Positions 32,263 through 44,066 are shown, counted from the first letter of the stretch. The stretch: DNA of 55,000 nt from Neocallimastix lanati (nom. inval.) (GCA_016946835.1 JACVTC010000065.1:857501-912500); one strand, 5' to 3'. Notes: generated by a model from the letters alone, not told the origin. Program-made: numbers and translations.

Positions 32263-33833
32263 TTCCCCCCTAAACAAAGTATTATCAAAAACTTTGTTTG
32301 CAAAATTAGTTATTTGATTTTTATTAACATCTTTTGTTAAAATATCTGCTAAATTTTCTTCAGATTTAATGTAATGAAAAATTACTTCTTTTCTTTCAAT
32401 ATTTTCTTTAAAGTAGTGATAGCTAATTCTTACATGTCTAAGTTTTTTGCTAATAGCATAATTTTCAGCAGCAAATAAAGATGCTCTGTTGTCTCCATTT
32501 AAATTTATTACAAATTTCTTTTTAAACATTTCATTTAGCATATTTTTAATCCATAAACCATTTGCTTCAGCTTCAGAAAGGGCAATATATTCTGCTTCTG
32601 CAGTAGATCTTGTTACTGATTGTTGTTGTCTGGACATCCAAGCGATTGGTCCTGAGGCTAAGAAAAAAATATTTCCTGAAGTGGATTTGATATTTAATAA
32701 ATCTATAGCAAAATTAGAATCTGTATAACCAATTAGTTCTCCTTTGTTTTTGTATGAAATGTAATAATTCTTAGTTTGATTTAAATATTTAAGGATGTTG
32801 ACTACTTTGTTCCAATCTGATATTGTTGGATTTGAATTTTTTCTTGATGCCTTACTAACAGAGAAAGATATAACAGGTCTTGTCGATTTAGATACATGTA
32901 TTAAACAACCAACTGCGCTTTGATAAATAGTCTTATCAAAAGGTGTTTTATTAATTAGTTTAACGTCATCACCAGTACATGGAGTAGAAGCTTTTTGATT
33001 TTCTTTAATATTAAATTTCTTTAAAATGTTTTCAATATAGTTTTCTTGAGAGATCGTATATCCAAATTTATTTTTCCTAACATTTAATCCTAAAATATGA
33101 TTTATTTCTTCGCACTTGGATATTTTAAAATTGTTCTTAATAATATTAATAATATCAAAAATTTCTTCTTTAATACCTGTTATTAACATATCATCGACAT
33201 ATAAAGCTACTAAAAAAACAAATTACATTATTTTTATTATCCCACTTAACGAATAAACATTGTTCATTCTTAATTGATATAGTCCTTTTTTGATCAAAAT
33301 TTTACTAATAGTTTGGTTCCATTCTCGACCAGCCTGTTTCAATCCATACAGTGCCTTATTTAATTTACAATAATTTTCATTATATTTTATATTTTCATGT
33401 CCTTCTGGTATAAATATCATTATGTAATTTGGCATTGAGATATGCGCCTTTCACATCTAATTGTTGAATGTTCCAATTAAATAAAGAAGCTAATGCTATT
33501 GTTAAACTTTCTATTGGTAATGTTGGAGAAAAAGTTAATTCATAATCGACTCCTTCAATTTGATTATATCCTTTTACTACTAATCTTGCTTTGTATTTTT
33601 CTAAATTATTATTCCCATCATATTTCTTCGTAAATACCCATCTAGGACTAAGTGGTTTAATTCCTTCCGGTAGCTCTGATACTATGGTCATTGTATTATT
33701 TTCCTTTAAATTTTGCAACTCGGTAGATATAGCTTTAACTCATTCTTCACTCTCTTCGCAAGTAATAGCTTCATAATAGTCTTTTGGATTATTATTTGTG
33801 ATGTTGGATATTTCCTCCATTTTCTGAACTTTA
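32257..33833 (-). pseudogene. pol: Decayed Ty1/copia RT and RNase H
   Basis: From the right on the minus strand: EAITCEESEE, a TGA in place of the expected Trp, VKAISTELQNL, then PRWVFTKKYD, KARLVVKGYNQ, QLDVKGAYLNAK (about 33395-33718), a shifted frame with LNKALYGLKQAGREW (33223-33435), and a third with YVDDM, the RT end and a complete RNase H (TDSNFA, STAEAEY, NGDNRAS, LADILTKD) to 32257. At least two frameshifts and one nonsense change inactivate it. It is related to, but clearly diverged from, the intact copia element. Gag, protease and integrase are missing; the right end abuts the chromodomain stop of another element at 33836. Confidence 0.92.
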
Positions 33834-33835
33834 TT

Positions 33836-35485
33836 GTTTAGGGCAATTTAAAATTTCTTCGGGTTCCCAAGATGCTTCAGATAAAGGATAGCCTTTCCAT
33901 TTAACAAGATATTGAGTTCTGCCATAATGCTTTCTTTTATCAAGAATTTTTTCAACTTCGTATTCTTATTCATTGCAACAATTACCGGTGGTGGTGGTTC
34001 TTTCTTTCGTCCAAAGTGATTTTCATAAAATGGTTCAAATTCAGAGATATGTATTACAGGATGGATTCTGATATCTTTTGGTAAGTCTAACTTATGAAAC
34101 GGGAGAAATTTTCTTAATGATTTTATATGGACCAAGTATTCTAGGCTTAAATTTTTTATTTCCATTATGCATTATAAGTGAACTATTGATCCATACTTTA
34201 TCACCAGGTTTAAAATTTGGAGCTTCAGTACGATGTTTGTTTGCAAATTCTTCTTGATAAAAGAAAGCATTATGGGATGATTAAACAATTTTCAACACAA
34301 TTATTAGAATTGAATTTTAGAACTTTATTTTTAAAGTTAATGTCGGGATTGTGAGTAGAAATCCATTCGAAACCTAAAATGGCATAATAAGAAGGTCAAC
34401 CACATAGAATTGAGTTTTACATTTGTGATTTTTATAAGTGATAGAAATAGGAAGAGTTTTACCAAGAATATTTTGCTTTCCACCGATGCCAGATACTTTA
34501 GGAAAATTAGTTTTGGTTGAATAAGGGATATTATTTTCTTTAACATAGTAGATATCCATTAAATTAATTTGAGAACCAGTATCGAGAAGAATTTTAGCGT
34601 TAGAATTTGTATTATCAATACTTAAAGAAAATTCGTTAATAGGAAGATTAGAGTCAGAAACTCTAGGTCTAGATATAGGTTTTGATTCGGGATTAGAAAT
34701 ATAAGTGCTACTTGATGAAGATTTATTTTTATTTTTGTATTTATTTTTAAGTGGACAAATGTCGAGAGAACGTTCAGAGGATCCACAATATAAACAAAGA
34801 TTTTCTCTTCTTCTTCTTTCTTTTTCTTCTTGAGATAGAGGTCCACGAGGTTTGGATTTAATTTGCTTTTGGAAAAAGGATGATTTTTTGCCCTTTTTAT
34901 TTTTATTATTATTACTATTATTTGAATTTTGACCTTGAAGATTGGAGAATTATCTATTAGTAGAAATACGATTATCGATCCTAGATTCAATTGTTTGCAT
35001 AGCAAAGAGGGTTTGAGGTCCAGGAAACATTTCTAAAATTCTAGTAGTAATATGGTCATGTAGACCGGCAAGAAAGGCGTCCATCTTAGCTTCTTCATTC
35101 CAAGAAGATTCATAGGCGTATTTATTATTCTAAAATATAATTCTTGATTTCACCAACTCGTCTTTTTTGATTGTTCTTAATTTCTGGTTGGCAATAAAGG
35201 TAGAATCGTAGCTTCCAAATACTGATTTTAGTCTAGCAATGAATTGATTATAATTAAGGAAGCAAGGATCTTGTTTTTCAATGAGAGTAGCAGCCCAATT
35301 CATGGCGTTTCCATACAAACGAGAAATGATATAAATTACTTTAGCTTCATCGTTTGCAAATCTTTCTGGTTGAATCATAAAAATAAGTTCCATTTTAGCT
35401 AGAAATCCTTTAAAGAATCGACGATCACCAGCAAAACCGTCCTTAAAGGTAGGATTTTCTTGGTTATAGTTGTCTATAAAGAAAT
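33836..35485 (-). pseudogene. Chromodomain Ty3/gypsy (chromovirus) with internal deletion
   Basis: In transcript order: Retrotrans_gag-like capsid (from about 35485, FKDGFAGDRRFFKGFLAKM, then ERFANDEAKVIY and LYGNAMNWAA), a spacer, an atypical zinc knuckle near 34790 (CLYCGSSERSLDIC, His replaced by Arg), retropepsin with LLDTGSQ near 34590, then at about 34272 an abrupt jump to the integrase C-terminus: FYQEEFANKH, NFKPGDKVW, the GPY module LGPYKI, and a chromodomain (YLVKWKGYPLSEASWEPEEIL) ending at a TAA about 33836. RT, RNase H and the integrase core are deleted and several frameshifts exist. Chromodomains of this type direct integration to heterochromatin in related elements. Confidence 0.9.
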
Positions 35486-35869
35486 AGATAAGGTAGAGTA
35501 GAATAAGTTTTCAAAGATAAAGAATAGACGGTAGAATCCATAAGTTCCCAAAGTGATAATAGAGATTCCAATAATCCAAAAGGTAGTAGATAGGTAGCAA
35601 AAATTCCAAAAGTTCAAAAGTTGTTTATTGGTAGGTTTTCAAGGTTAATGGATAAGAACACAAAATTTTAATAACACTTTATAATATTTTATACTTAAAT
35701 ATTCCTATTTTATAATTATTTATCAAAAATTACTGAAATATAAACTAGATTATATAGTATTGGACCAATTAAATATATAATCTATCAAAGTTTTATACGA
35801 TAAGTTCCTTTAGCTTTTTAGTGATAACGCAGATAAAATCGAGTGTTAATGTCTTATAAACATAAGGAA
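35486..35869. other. Leader-like region with AATTCCAAAAG-type repeats
   Basis: No ORF is seen. Short phrases such as ATTCCAATAATCCAAAAGG and AATTCCAAAAGTTC recur around 35560-35610. Given its position upstream of the chromovirus gag, it is probably leader or LTR remnant. Confidence 0.4.
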
Positions 35870-36967
35870 GGTTCTTCTTCATTGTTACTTTTTGGTTCAT
35901 TAATAATATTTTCTACTTCTACTTCCATTTTTTGATCATTTGTTTGTGATTTCGAAGGCATTTTATTGGTTGAGGATTTTCTTTTAATGTGGCTATTTTC
36001 TGATGTTTATTGTAAGGTTTCTTTTTTGTATTTAATTTTCTTGTTTGCCTAGTGACAGCTGCTACGATATCAGTTTCAGAATTATTTATGGTTTTTATAA
36101 GGGAAGTTTTCCTTCTTCCATTTGGGAGTTTAAAGATTCCTTTGACATCTGACCTTTTTCCTCTAATTCAACTAATTCCTTAAATGAATAAGGGCATTGC
36201 TTGACACCATGACCTTCCTGGTTACATCTGAAACACTTATATGTTCTTATATATATATTGTTAGTCTCGCATTTTGGATTCTTATTTAAGAGTTTATCAT
36301 TAGTGCTACTTCATATTTTTTTTTGGGATTGTTAACTTCAATATAATTATTGGCAAAAAATTGTCTAAAAGGATGTTTCCCAGTTCTGTTTGATTGAGAA
36401 AAGTTTGAATAAACCCCCGAGTATATAAAGTAGACATTACAGTTTCATTTGTTTCTTTTCTCTCTTCTGCTCTTTCTACTAATTCCGCTTTTTTAAATGC
36501 ATCTTCGAGATCCACACATCTTTGAGTTATAACCTGAGCTCTAGCAAAAGGTCGGTATGAAATGGATTCAGTATAATCCTCCACTGTAAAGATTGATAAA
36601 ATTTTGGTAAATTATTGTAAAGTTTTTTATATCTCCAATTAAAATTTTTAATACTTTCTCCTCTTTTTATTTTTAATCTTTGTAATTTTTTATATTTATC
36701 CTGTGGAGTAATTTCTAAGGCTTCTTCTAAGGCCTCTTTTATTTTTTTCATAGAAGGAAATTCTTCTTCTTCATCTTGACTTTTACCAGATCTTGTAAGA
36801 CTCCTCTGAGTTTGCTCTCAATACGTTCAGTCGCCCAGGTATGAATGCTAGCTGGTATTAATACCAGCTAATTTCATTAATCTTGTGAATTCTTCAGCCC
36901 AGATATCAAAGTCTCTAGCATCTTCATCAAGCCTAGGTAGTAGTTCCTCTAATTCTAAGATTTTCAT
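35870..36967 (-). pseudogene. gag: Decayed Gag of the same Ty3/gypsy family as 19872
   Basis: ATG at 36967 opens MKILELEELLPRLDEDARDF, with WAEEFTRLMKLAGI following. At least three frame changes and stops occur before SMKKIKEALEEALEI (about 36750), the KNFNWRYKKLYNNLPKFYQ core, VEDYTESISYRPFARAQ (36584) and a zinc knuckle CFRCNQEGHGVKQC near 36190-36240. A -1 slippery heptamer (36128-36134) precedes PNGRRKTS and IVAAVTR in the -1 frame, matching the layout of the first gypsy gag. No pol enzymes follow. A PBS-like sequence lies 117 bp upstream of the ATG. Confidence 0.88.
36128..36134 (-). promoter_or_regulatory. -1 ribosomal frameshift heptamer T TTA AAC in the second gypsy gag
   Basis: On the element strand the gag frame reads TCT TTA AAC TCC, giving the classic U UUA AAC heptamer. 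A GGAAG...CTTCC stem can form about 13 nt downstream. Gag would stop after about a dozen more codons, while the -1 frame stays open into the pol linker. Confidence 0.7.
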
Positions 36968-37083
36968 TCTTGGCAATTTAATTTAATTTATTATATTATT
37001 TTTAATATAAAATTATTTTTTTTAATTAAAAATTCTTAATATCTGTTTAAATTATTAATTTTTCATATTATTTTCTTTGTCTT

Positions 37084-37096
37084 GCAGAGCTCGCCA
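37084..37096 (-). promoter_or_regulatory. Putative gypsy primer-binding site
   Basis: On the minus strand TGGCGAGCTCTGC has the TGG needed to pair with a tRNA CCA end and lies 117 bp before the gag ATG. Upstream is a T-run of about 33 rather than a TG...CA LTR end, so the LTR itself seems lost or replaced. The tRNA is not identified. Confidence 0.4.
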
Positions 37097-37100
37097 ACAC

Positions 37101-37141
<41 letters not shown>

Positions 37142-37170
37142 AAAATAATATATTAGTTAATAGTTTAATC

Positions 37171-37365
37171 TTAACAACATTCACGATCATGGCCGCCATC
37201 TACAATAAATTCAATAGATTTGTTTCTTAATTGGCCCCACTTATATTGCCTGCAAATATTTTTGCAACAAGTATCCCTATTATCACCGTCTTCAACAAAG
37301 GATGCACATCCACTAGTATTACAAAGGTAATTGACAACACCCTCGTTATTTAATGAATGCATCAT
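37171..37365 (-). CDS. Hypothetical 64-aa cysteine-rich protein
   Basis: The frame starts MMHSLNNEGVVNYLC after an in-frame TAG and contains eight Cys, including CC pairs in DTCCKNIC and at the end (RECC), with Gly, Asp, Trp and His uncommon in this window. Composition is visibly less AT-rich than its surroundings (GGATGTGCATCC, GGGGCCAATTAAG), which argues against a chance frame. There is no obvious signal peptide in this frame. An overlapping frame upstream (MNCGRDFNRLVIYS, from about 37411) also looks coding, so the ORF may be the last exon or a frameshifted end of a longer gene. I do not recognise the family. Confidence 0.4.
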   Translation of the reverse strand: MMHSLNNEGVVNYLCNTSGCASFVEDGDNRDTCCKNICRQYKWGQLRNKSIEFIVDGGHDRECC

Positions 37366-37411
37366 TTGTTGAGTAAATGACTAATCTATTGAAATCCCTA
37401 CCGCAGTTCAT

Positions 37412-40400
37412 AAAAAGCCCCTATATTTCCGAACTTTGTTTTGGATGTCCGTTTACTTCATTGGATTCTAAGTTTTTTTTATTTTTAACTCTGATCCTTT
37501 TATTTTATTATTTGTTCTTTTTATATTTTTTCTTCTTTGCAATTTTTTAATGTTTTTAATAACAATTTAAATTATTCTATTTAAAATAATTATTACATGT
37601 GATATGAATAACAATACAATTTATGATAATTTAATATAAATAATAAAAAATGATGATGTAATTTATATAATAACAAATAATTTTTTGATAAATTTTAGAA
37701 TAATATTAAAATTAATAATTATTATAATATGATAAATTATTTTTAATTAAAAAATAAAAATAATTGGTTTTAAATTTTAATATTATAAATTAATATTAGT
37801 AATAAAATAAGAATAGTGTTTGGTTATTTAATAATCATTTTTTCTGTTATTAATTTAAATAAAATTAATAATTAAATAAATAAATATTAATATTAAAATA
37901 AAAAAAAAAACAATCTTTTTAATAAAACAATTTGTATTTAATAATAAAACATATTTATTTTAAATTTCTTAAATTTTTCTTATTTTATTTTAGTATTTAT
38001 ACATTTATTCATTTCTAAAAAATTTAATTTTTGTAGATTAAAAATATTAGGTATAAATCAGTTGTAAAAGGTAAGTTTATTCTTAATTAATATATCGAAT
38101 AATAATTATTTTAAAGGCTGAGATAATATACACCTCTCTATTCGAGTTGTACTAAGAAAAAGTTTATTATTCTTTAATAAATAATACTAATTCAACACTT
38201 AATTATATAACGCAACACTATATATTTTAACCATTAATAGGAGGTTGAGTTTACACTAAGTATTTATTATTTATTAATTTAATTACTTATTTTTATTTAA
38301 TAATAAATATTTTTGTTAATACAGTTTACAATTTACGTTAATAGTAACACTAGTGCGTTACTGTTACATGTACAGTTATTATACATTCAAATAATTTAAT
38401 GATTGGTAAATAATTTAATTTAAAATGATTTACTAATCAACTAATAAAAATTTATATAACTAAATAACTATTAATAAATAATCTATAAAATAATAAAAAT
38501 TTAATGTACGAAATTAAAGGTTTTATTTGATTAGCTATAATTGTTAACAGTTCATAGATACATTACGTAACCAAAGAACTATCATTGGATAGGCTTAATG
38601 CTACCATGTATCTGTTACACTGGTTGTTGATAAATAACGAAATTATAAAATTATAATAAATAATAAATAATAAATAATAAATTATTATTTAACTTAACCC
38701 AAAAACTAATTCATTCTAAAAGCGAAATCCGTTTTAAAAAAAATTTAATTAAATAAAAATAAATTAAAATAAAAATAATAACAATCTAATTAATCATTAA
38801 CTATTTTAATTAAAAACAAAAATAAATTAATAATTAATATTCTTTATATTAGTAAAAAAATAAAATAATTATTATATAAATAATAAACAATTTGTAAACA
38901 AATTATTATAAACAAATAAATTTTAAAATCTTATAGCTAAATAGTTTTAAAATTACTTTTAATTTTTATAATAATTAATATTTATTTATTTTATAACTTC
39001 AATTTTAATTATTTTTTTTAAATAACTTTTATAAACATTTCTAATTAAAACTTTTTTATTTTAATACTTTATTTGTAAATATTTATAACAATTATTTATT
39101 TTATTTATTTTATTGTTTATAAATGTAAATGGTTTAAAATTATTGAAAAATATAAAAACATGTAAATATTTCTTTTAAATTATTCTTTATTATTAATAAT
39201 TTCAACAAATTATATTATATATTTTATTAGTTTATTAGTTGTTAATAATCAAATTATGGTTATTAAAAAGTTCAATAAATTATTATTAATATTTTAATTT
39301 ATTAGTTTCTTTTAATATCCAATATTTTCAAAATTTAAATAAATTATTATAAATGATAAATATTTTATTTTATTATTTTATTAGTTTTAATAATCATTTT
39401 TTCTGTTATTAATTTGAATAAAATTAATAATTAAATAAATAAATATTAATATTAAAATAAAAATAGTCTTTTTAATAAAACAATTTATGTTAATATTTAT
39501 TTTTTTTGTTTTGAATATCTTAGTGTTTCAACCCCAGCTGTATCATTTATTGATAAATAATGAAATTTATAAATATAAATTTCATATTAAATTAAAAAAA
39601 AAATAATATCACGATACAAATTTTATAAAGTTTAATAATAAACAATTAATAAATTAAAAATAAAAATATAATAAATAATATTTTAATAATAATAAATGTA
39701 AAATAAACAATAAACAGAAATAATAATTAAATATTATTAATTGTAAATATTTATAACATGTAAACAAATTTTAAAATGTATAATTTACTAAATTAATATA
39801 AATAGTTCTTAACTTTATTTATTTTAATAATCAGGTTTTTATATAGTTTTTACTCATTATAATCAAAAACTAAATATTAAAAAATATATAAAATAATTAA
39901 AATAATAAATTAAAAATTAAAATAAAAAAAATGTATTAAAATAATTTATAAAAGTTAATAAATATATATATATATTAATAAAACATATTTTAAAATCTTA
40001 AAAATATAAAAACAACTTTTTCTAAATTTAATTGATATTGGTGATATCACTTTCTGAGCCTATTCAGAATTAAAATATAAACCATCAAATATCATTTTTT
40101 GATTCAGTATTTAAATAAAAATGATTATCAATAAAATTGTCAATAATTAGTTAAATTATATATGTAACATAATATATAATAATATAAAATTATTTAAATT
40201 TATTTAATTAGTTAATAGCCAATAGGATTTAATTTATAGTAAATTAGAAGTATAAAAGAAAAATTATTATAATTCTTTAAAAAGGGATTTTTTGGAAGAA
40301 ATAGAGATAAAATTAGTAAAAATAAATATATTCGGGGAATATATTTATTGACAAAAATTATATAGTAATAAGTTAAAAATAAATAATTAATAAGATCTTT

Positions 40401-40571
40401 AATATTTTATTATGATTTTGTATTACGACCCAAACAATTTAAATAAAATAAAATAAAACGACTAAACTATAATTTTTAATATTCTGTTTTAATATAAAGT
40501 GTATAGTAATTATATATTTCTATATTAATATATTTTTTTATTTAATATAATCTTGCTAACTCACAAAATAT
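37412..40571. other. Gene-free AT-rich region with LTR debris
   Basis: Only AT-rich sequence with no credible ORF. A short patch (37420-37480, CCCCTATATTTCCGAAC...) is less AT-rich and continues from the Cys-rich ORF. An inverted copy of the 31324-31386 segment lies at 38575-38644. A repeated phrase (ATCATTTTTTCTGTTATTAATTT plus following bases) occurs near 37836 and 39394, indicating duplicated repeat fragments. Confidence 0.55.
38575..38644 (-). repeat. Inverted copy of 31324-31386
   Basis: Read on the minus strand it shares AATTTCGTTATTTATCA, GTAACAGATACATGGTA and ATTAAGCCTATCCAATGATAG with 31324-31386; the differences are a 7-nt insertion and one substitution. It is one of the least AT-rich, best preserved non-coding segments here. 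Confidence 0.85.
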
Positions 40572-40837
40572 TGATACTTATAAATAAATTAAAATAACTT
40601 ATACAACCATAAATACCATAATTTAGTGAAATTTAGATTAGAAATTATTAAATGAAATATTATTGGTTAATAATAATTTAATATACATAGTTAGTAAATG
40701 ATAATAGGTTAAAGAACGATTCTTTTATTAATATTATAATATTAGAATATATTATTTTGTCAATTATTTCCTACTGTTATCGTCCATATAAAATAAAATA
40801 AATATTGATTTTGATGTTTAATAAATATCACGTATCA
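40572..40837 (+). repeat. Solo LTR, internally deleted, TGATAC...GTATCA family
   Basis: Begins TGATACTTATAAAT and ends ATCACGTATCA. It aligns in reverse to 52542-53043, sharing ACCATAAATACCATAATTTAG near one end and the ACAGTAGG/GGACGAT region near the other, but is about 235 bp shorter. Confidence 0.75.
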
Positions 40838-40892
40838 TTTTTATAAATAACAAAATTAATAAATATTGAACACTTTTTATAAATAAAATCAA

Positions 40893-42292
40893 TGTCACGA
40901 ATACTAGTGATTTAAGATTAAAATTCACTATTAGATCATTTTAAATTTAATTTCGTTATTGACAAAAATTATTTTAATTTGATTTTAATTATAATAATAA
41001 ATATTAGAAATATTAAATAAATAGAAACCACAGGGTTTGGACACATTTATTAAAAATAATTTAATTTAACCCTTAAGAATTTGACAAAAATAACTTGAAG
41101 AAAAATAACGACAACTAAATAAAAAATGGAAATATTACAATGATATTCCCACTAAAATTATATTCATTAGAAAGCTACAATCGAGAATTACAACATATGT
41201 TAATTTCAATCCTATTGGACAACTAGGAGACGAGATATTGGACTTTAAAGAAATTTAAAATATAAAAAATAATTTAATTATTTTAAATAAAACCCTGAAT
41301 TATTAGTTATTAATTTATATAAATACAAATCTTAACTTGGATTTATATTACTAATTTTGTAAACAAATATTAATAATTAAAAATACAGAATTGGTAATTA
41401 GTAATAGTTTTATGATATTTTAAATAAGATTATAAGTTTTATATATTTTATTATAATATAATTTTATTCAATTATTTTCTAAATTATTCTAAGAAATTCT
41501 TTATAGTTCTAAAGATTTCCAAAAGAGAATTTTTAATTAGTTTTAATATTTTATTTTATTTTATTTTATTTTATATTTTATATTGCTTTATTATTAATTA
41601 GTTTTAGTATTAAATTGTTTTATGAGTAATTATTAGTTATTGTATTAAAAGATTCTTATCAATATTATATTATTATTATAATTTATATAGTTTATATACC
41701 TGTAAGAATATATTAAGATTAAAAGTATTATATAATTATATTGTTAATTATTACATTAGTTTAGTATAAAATAATTTAAAATTCCATCCTTTGAAATCTT
41801 TGTAAGATTAATAATCTTTACTAAAAAATCTATTAACATAACGTTAATATATTAATTATAACAATAATAATTCTTAATATTAATCTTAGTAAATTTTATT
41901 ATTAAAAACATATTAAATAAAGTTCTAATAAAACATAAATCCTAAAAGTTGTATTCTTAATTATAAAACATTGTGTGTGTCATTTATTATTTAAATTTAA
42001 TTAATTGTTATAATTAATACAAACATTTTGACTTGACCAATCTAACCCAAAACTTGAGAATCTTTACGCATCTCGTAACCTTTCTCATAAACTTACCACG
42101 AAAAACTTAACAATCAAAACTAACTTAATTCATTATTCCTATTATTCTTAATTCGTAATTACTGATTCTATACAAACTATTACTAAGAATAAATATAATA
42201 ATATTGAATTCATATTAGAATTCATACATATTTGATTATAATAAATTAAATATATTAAATAAAGATCACACATTTAAACCTAATTTACAACA
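40893..42292 (+). repeat. Probable 1.4-kb copia LTR
   Basis: The start TGTCACGAATACTAGT is set by the boundary shared with the inverted copy ending at 50355; the end TTTACAACA directly precedes a copia-type primer site and gag. The interior shares GGACAACTAGGAGACGAG-like and AAAGCTACAATCGAGAA-like segments with the inverted copy. Confidence 0.65.
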
Positions 42293-42307
42293 GATTAAGA
42301 GTCTCAG
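42293..42307 (+). promoter_or_regulatory. Copia primer-binding site, identical to the one at 27565
   Basis: GATTAAGAGTCTCAG follows ...AACA exactly as in the intact copia element (there on the minus strand), indicating the same tRNA-Lys(CUU)-derived primer for a second, diverged lineage. Confidence 0.75.
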
Positions 42308-42368
42308 TGCTTGAGCTCTAGATAGTTTCATATAATAAATAAATAAAAATAAATATATTAAATTTCCG

Positions 42369-43135
42369 ATGTCAAAAACAATAAATAAATCTAACGATTA
42401 CTTAAGTTTAAATTTGAATGAATTTTTAACAAGAAATAATTTCAATGATTGGTATATCAAAATAGGATCAATATATTATCGGGAACTTATAAGAATTTTG
42501 AATGAAAATAATAATCCCCATATACAAGAGGACAACCAAATGAACTTAAATAATAAAATTGCTGCAAAATTTGTTCATTCCTTAAAGAAAAGAAGAAGAG
42601 AAGAATATGAAAAGACTGAATATTGTGAAATATGTGAAAAGTTTGGTCACATAACAAAAGAATGCTGGCTAAATCCTAAAAATAAAAAAAGCCACTATTA
42701 CAAATATTATTTAAAACATCAAAGAAAAAAAAATTCAAAAAGAAGATTAAAGAGAACTAATAAAAGTAATAAAAGGGTAGAAACAAATTTTGTAGGCCCA
42801 AAAATGGTAGAAGATGAATATACCAATAACTTTGTAGATGATATAGTAAAATATTGGAAAGATTCGTTAAATCGGAACATGAATATAAATCCTTAATTAA
42901 TAAATCTGAAACAATCAGTAACGTTTCTAATAACGATATTAATAAATTCAATAATAAAAATGAAGTAAATAATATTGCAAAGTTAATAAAGAAAATACTT
43001 GTAATATAAGAACAAGTAAGAACAAATTAAAAGAAAAGTGAACTGAAGAAAATTCTCCTGATTCAGATAGCAATGTAATAATATTTGAAGATTATAATAC
43101 TCAATGAAGTAAGTATGTAAATAGAACCTGGTAAG
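42369..43135 (+). pseudogene. gag: Shortened copia Gag with zinc knuckle
   Basis: ATG at 42369 opens 175 codons: MSKTINKSNDYLSLNLNEFL, then NFNDWYIKIGSIYYREL, like the start of copia Gag, then directly a Lys/Arg-rich stretch and zinc knuckle CEICEKFGHITKEC (C-x2-C-x4-H-x4-C) near residue 91. The capsid core of about 150 residues found in the intact element is missing, so an internal deletion is likely. After the stop, gag-like Ser/Asn-rich and DSDS...FED sequence continues in broken frames to about 43135. No protease, integrase or RT follows. Confidence 0.85.
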
Positions 43136-43139
43136 TTAA

Positions 43140-43224
43140 TAATGATAATAATAAAAAGAAAAAAAAAAGAAAAAAAAATAAAAAAATAATAATAAAATAA
43201 TTATAATAATAATAATAATAATAA

Positions 43225-43276
<52 letters not shown>

Positions 43277-43549
43277 TAAATAATTAAAAATAATATTAAT
43301 ATATCCTTATTCTTGAACTGAGTTCAAGATAAGAGAAAAAAAAGACGTAATAAAATAAAATTAATAATAATTATTTCATTTATTCTCTAATTGAGATAAG
43401 AGAAAAATGATATTAAAAGTGTTCTAATTAATTCTTGAATCAACTTCAAGATAAGAGAAATAAATATAATAAAGAATAAATTTTGAATTATTTCAAAATA
43501 TAAAATCATAAAATATTATATTTACGCGTTATAAGATAAGTAAATCTAA

Positions 43550-43580
<31 letters not shown>

Positions 43581-43616
43581 AAACTTTTTATTTCAAAATA
43601 TAAATAGTAGTTATAT
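43140..43616. repeat. (AAT)n tract and three ATAAGAGAAA hairpin repeats
   Basis: An AAT/AAAT microsatellite (43140-43285) is followed by three imperfect repeats, each ending (A)GATAAGAGAAA (about 43329, 43393 and 43450). The first and third are preceded by small palindromes (CTTGAACT-G-AGTTCAAG and CTTGAA...TTCAAG). An (AAAT)n run sits near 43550. Confidence 0.7.
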
Positions 43617-44066
43617 ATTATTGAATTATTAATTATTTAATAATAGTTTAATATTAATATATATAAAATAAAAATAAAGAGATTATACAGAATATTTTAT
43701 TGTAGTTTAGTTAAATTTAGTAATTAAAAATAAATTTAAATTGATAACGAAATTTTTAATAACTAATTAAATAGATTTGATTATTTTCAATATAACATAT
43801 AACAAAAGAAATATAATATTAATATATTAAGTGGACAAGGACAATATTCTTAGCTAAAGATTTTTAATACATTATAATGGAATCGGATCGATAATTCAAA
43901 AAGGAATTATAAGTTAATTGGTGATTTATTAACTTAAGATTTCTATTTAGTAATATTTGAAGAATATTGGAAAGTTCCAATTATATAGAATAGAATAATC
44001 TATAAGGTTAGAATAATTTATATTATTCTAGCACAATTAGTATTATTTGTTTATTCTGTATTAAGA
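43617..44066 (+). repeat. 450-bp segment duplicated at 47788-48235
   Basis: The two copies are nearly identical over about 450 bp (for example GGAATCGGATCGATAATTC and the ATTCTGTATTAAGA end) and each is followed by the same LTR family, so they probably arose by segmental duplication or are two copies of one LTR unit ending GTATTA. Confidence 0.85.
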
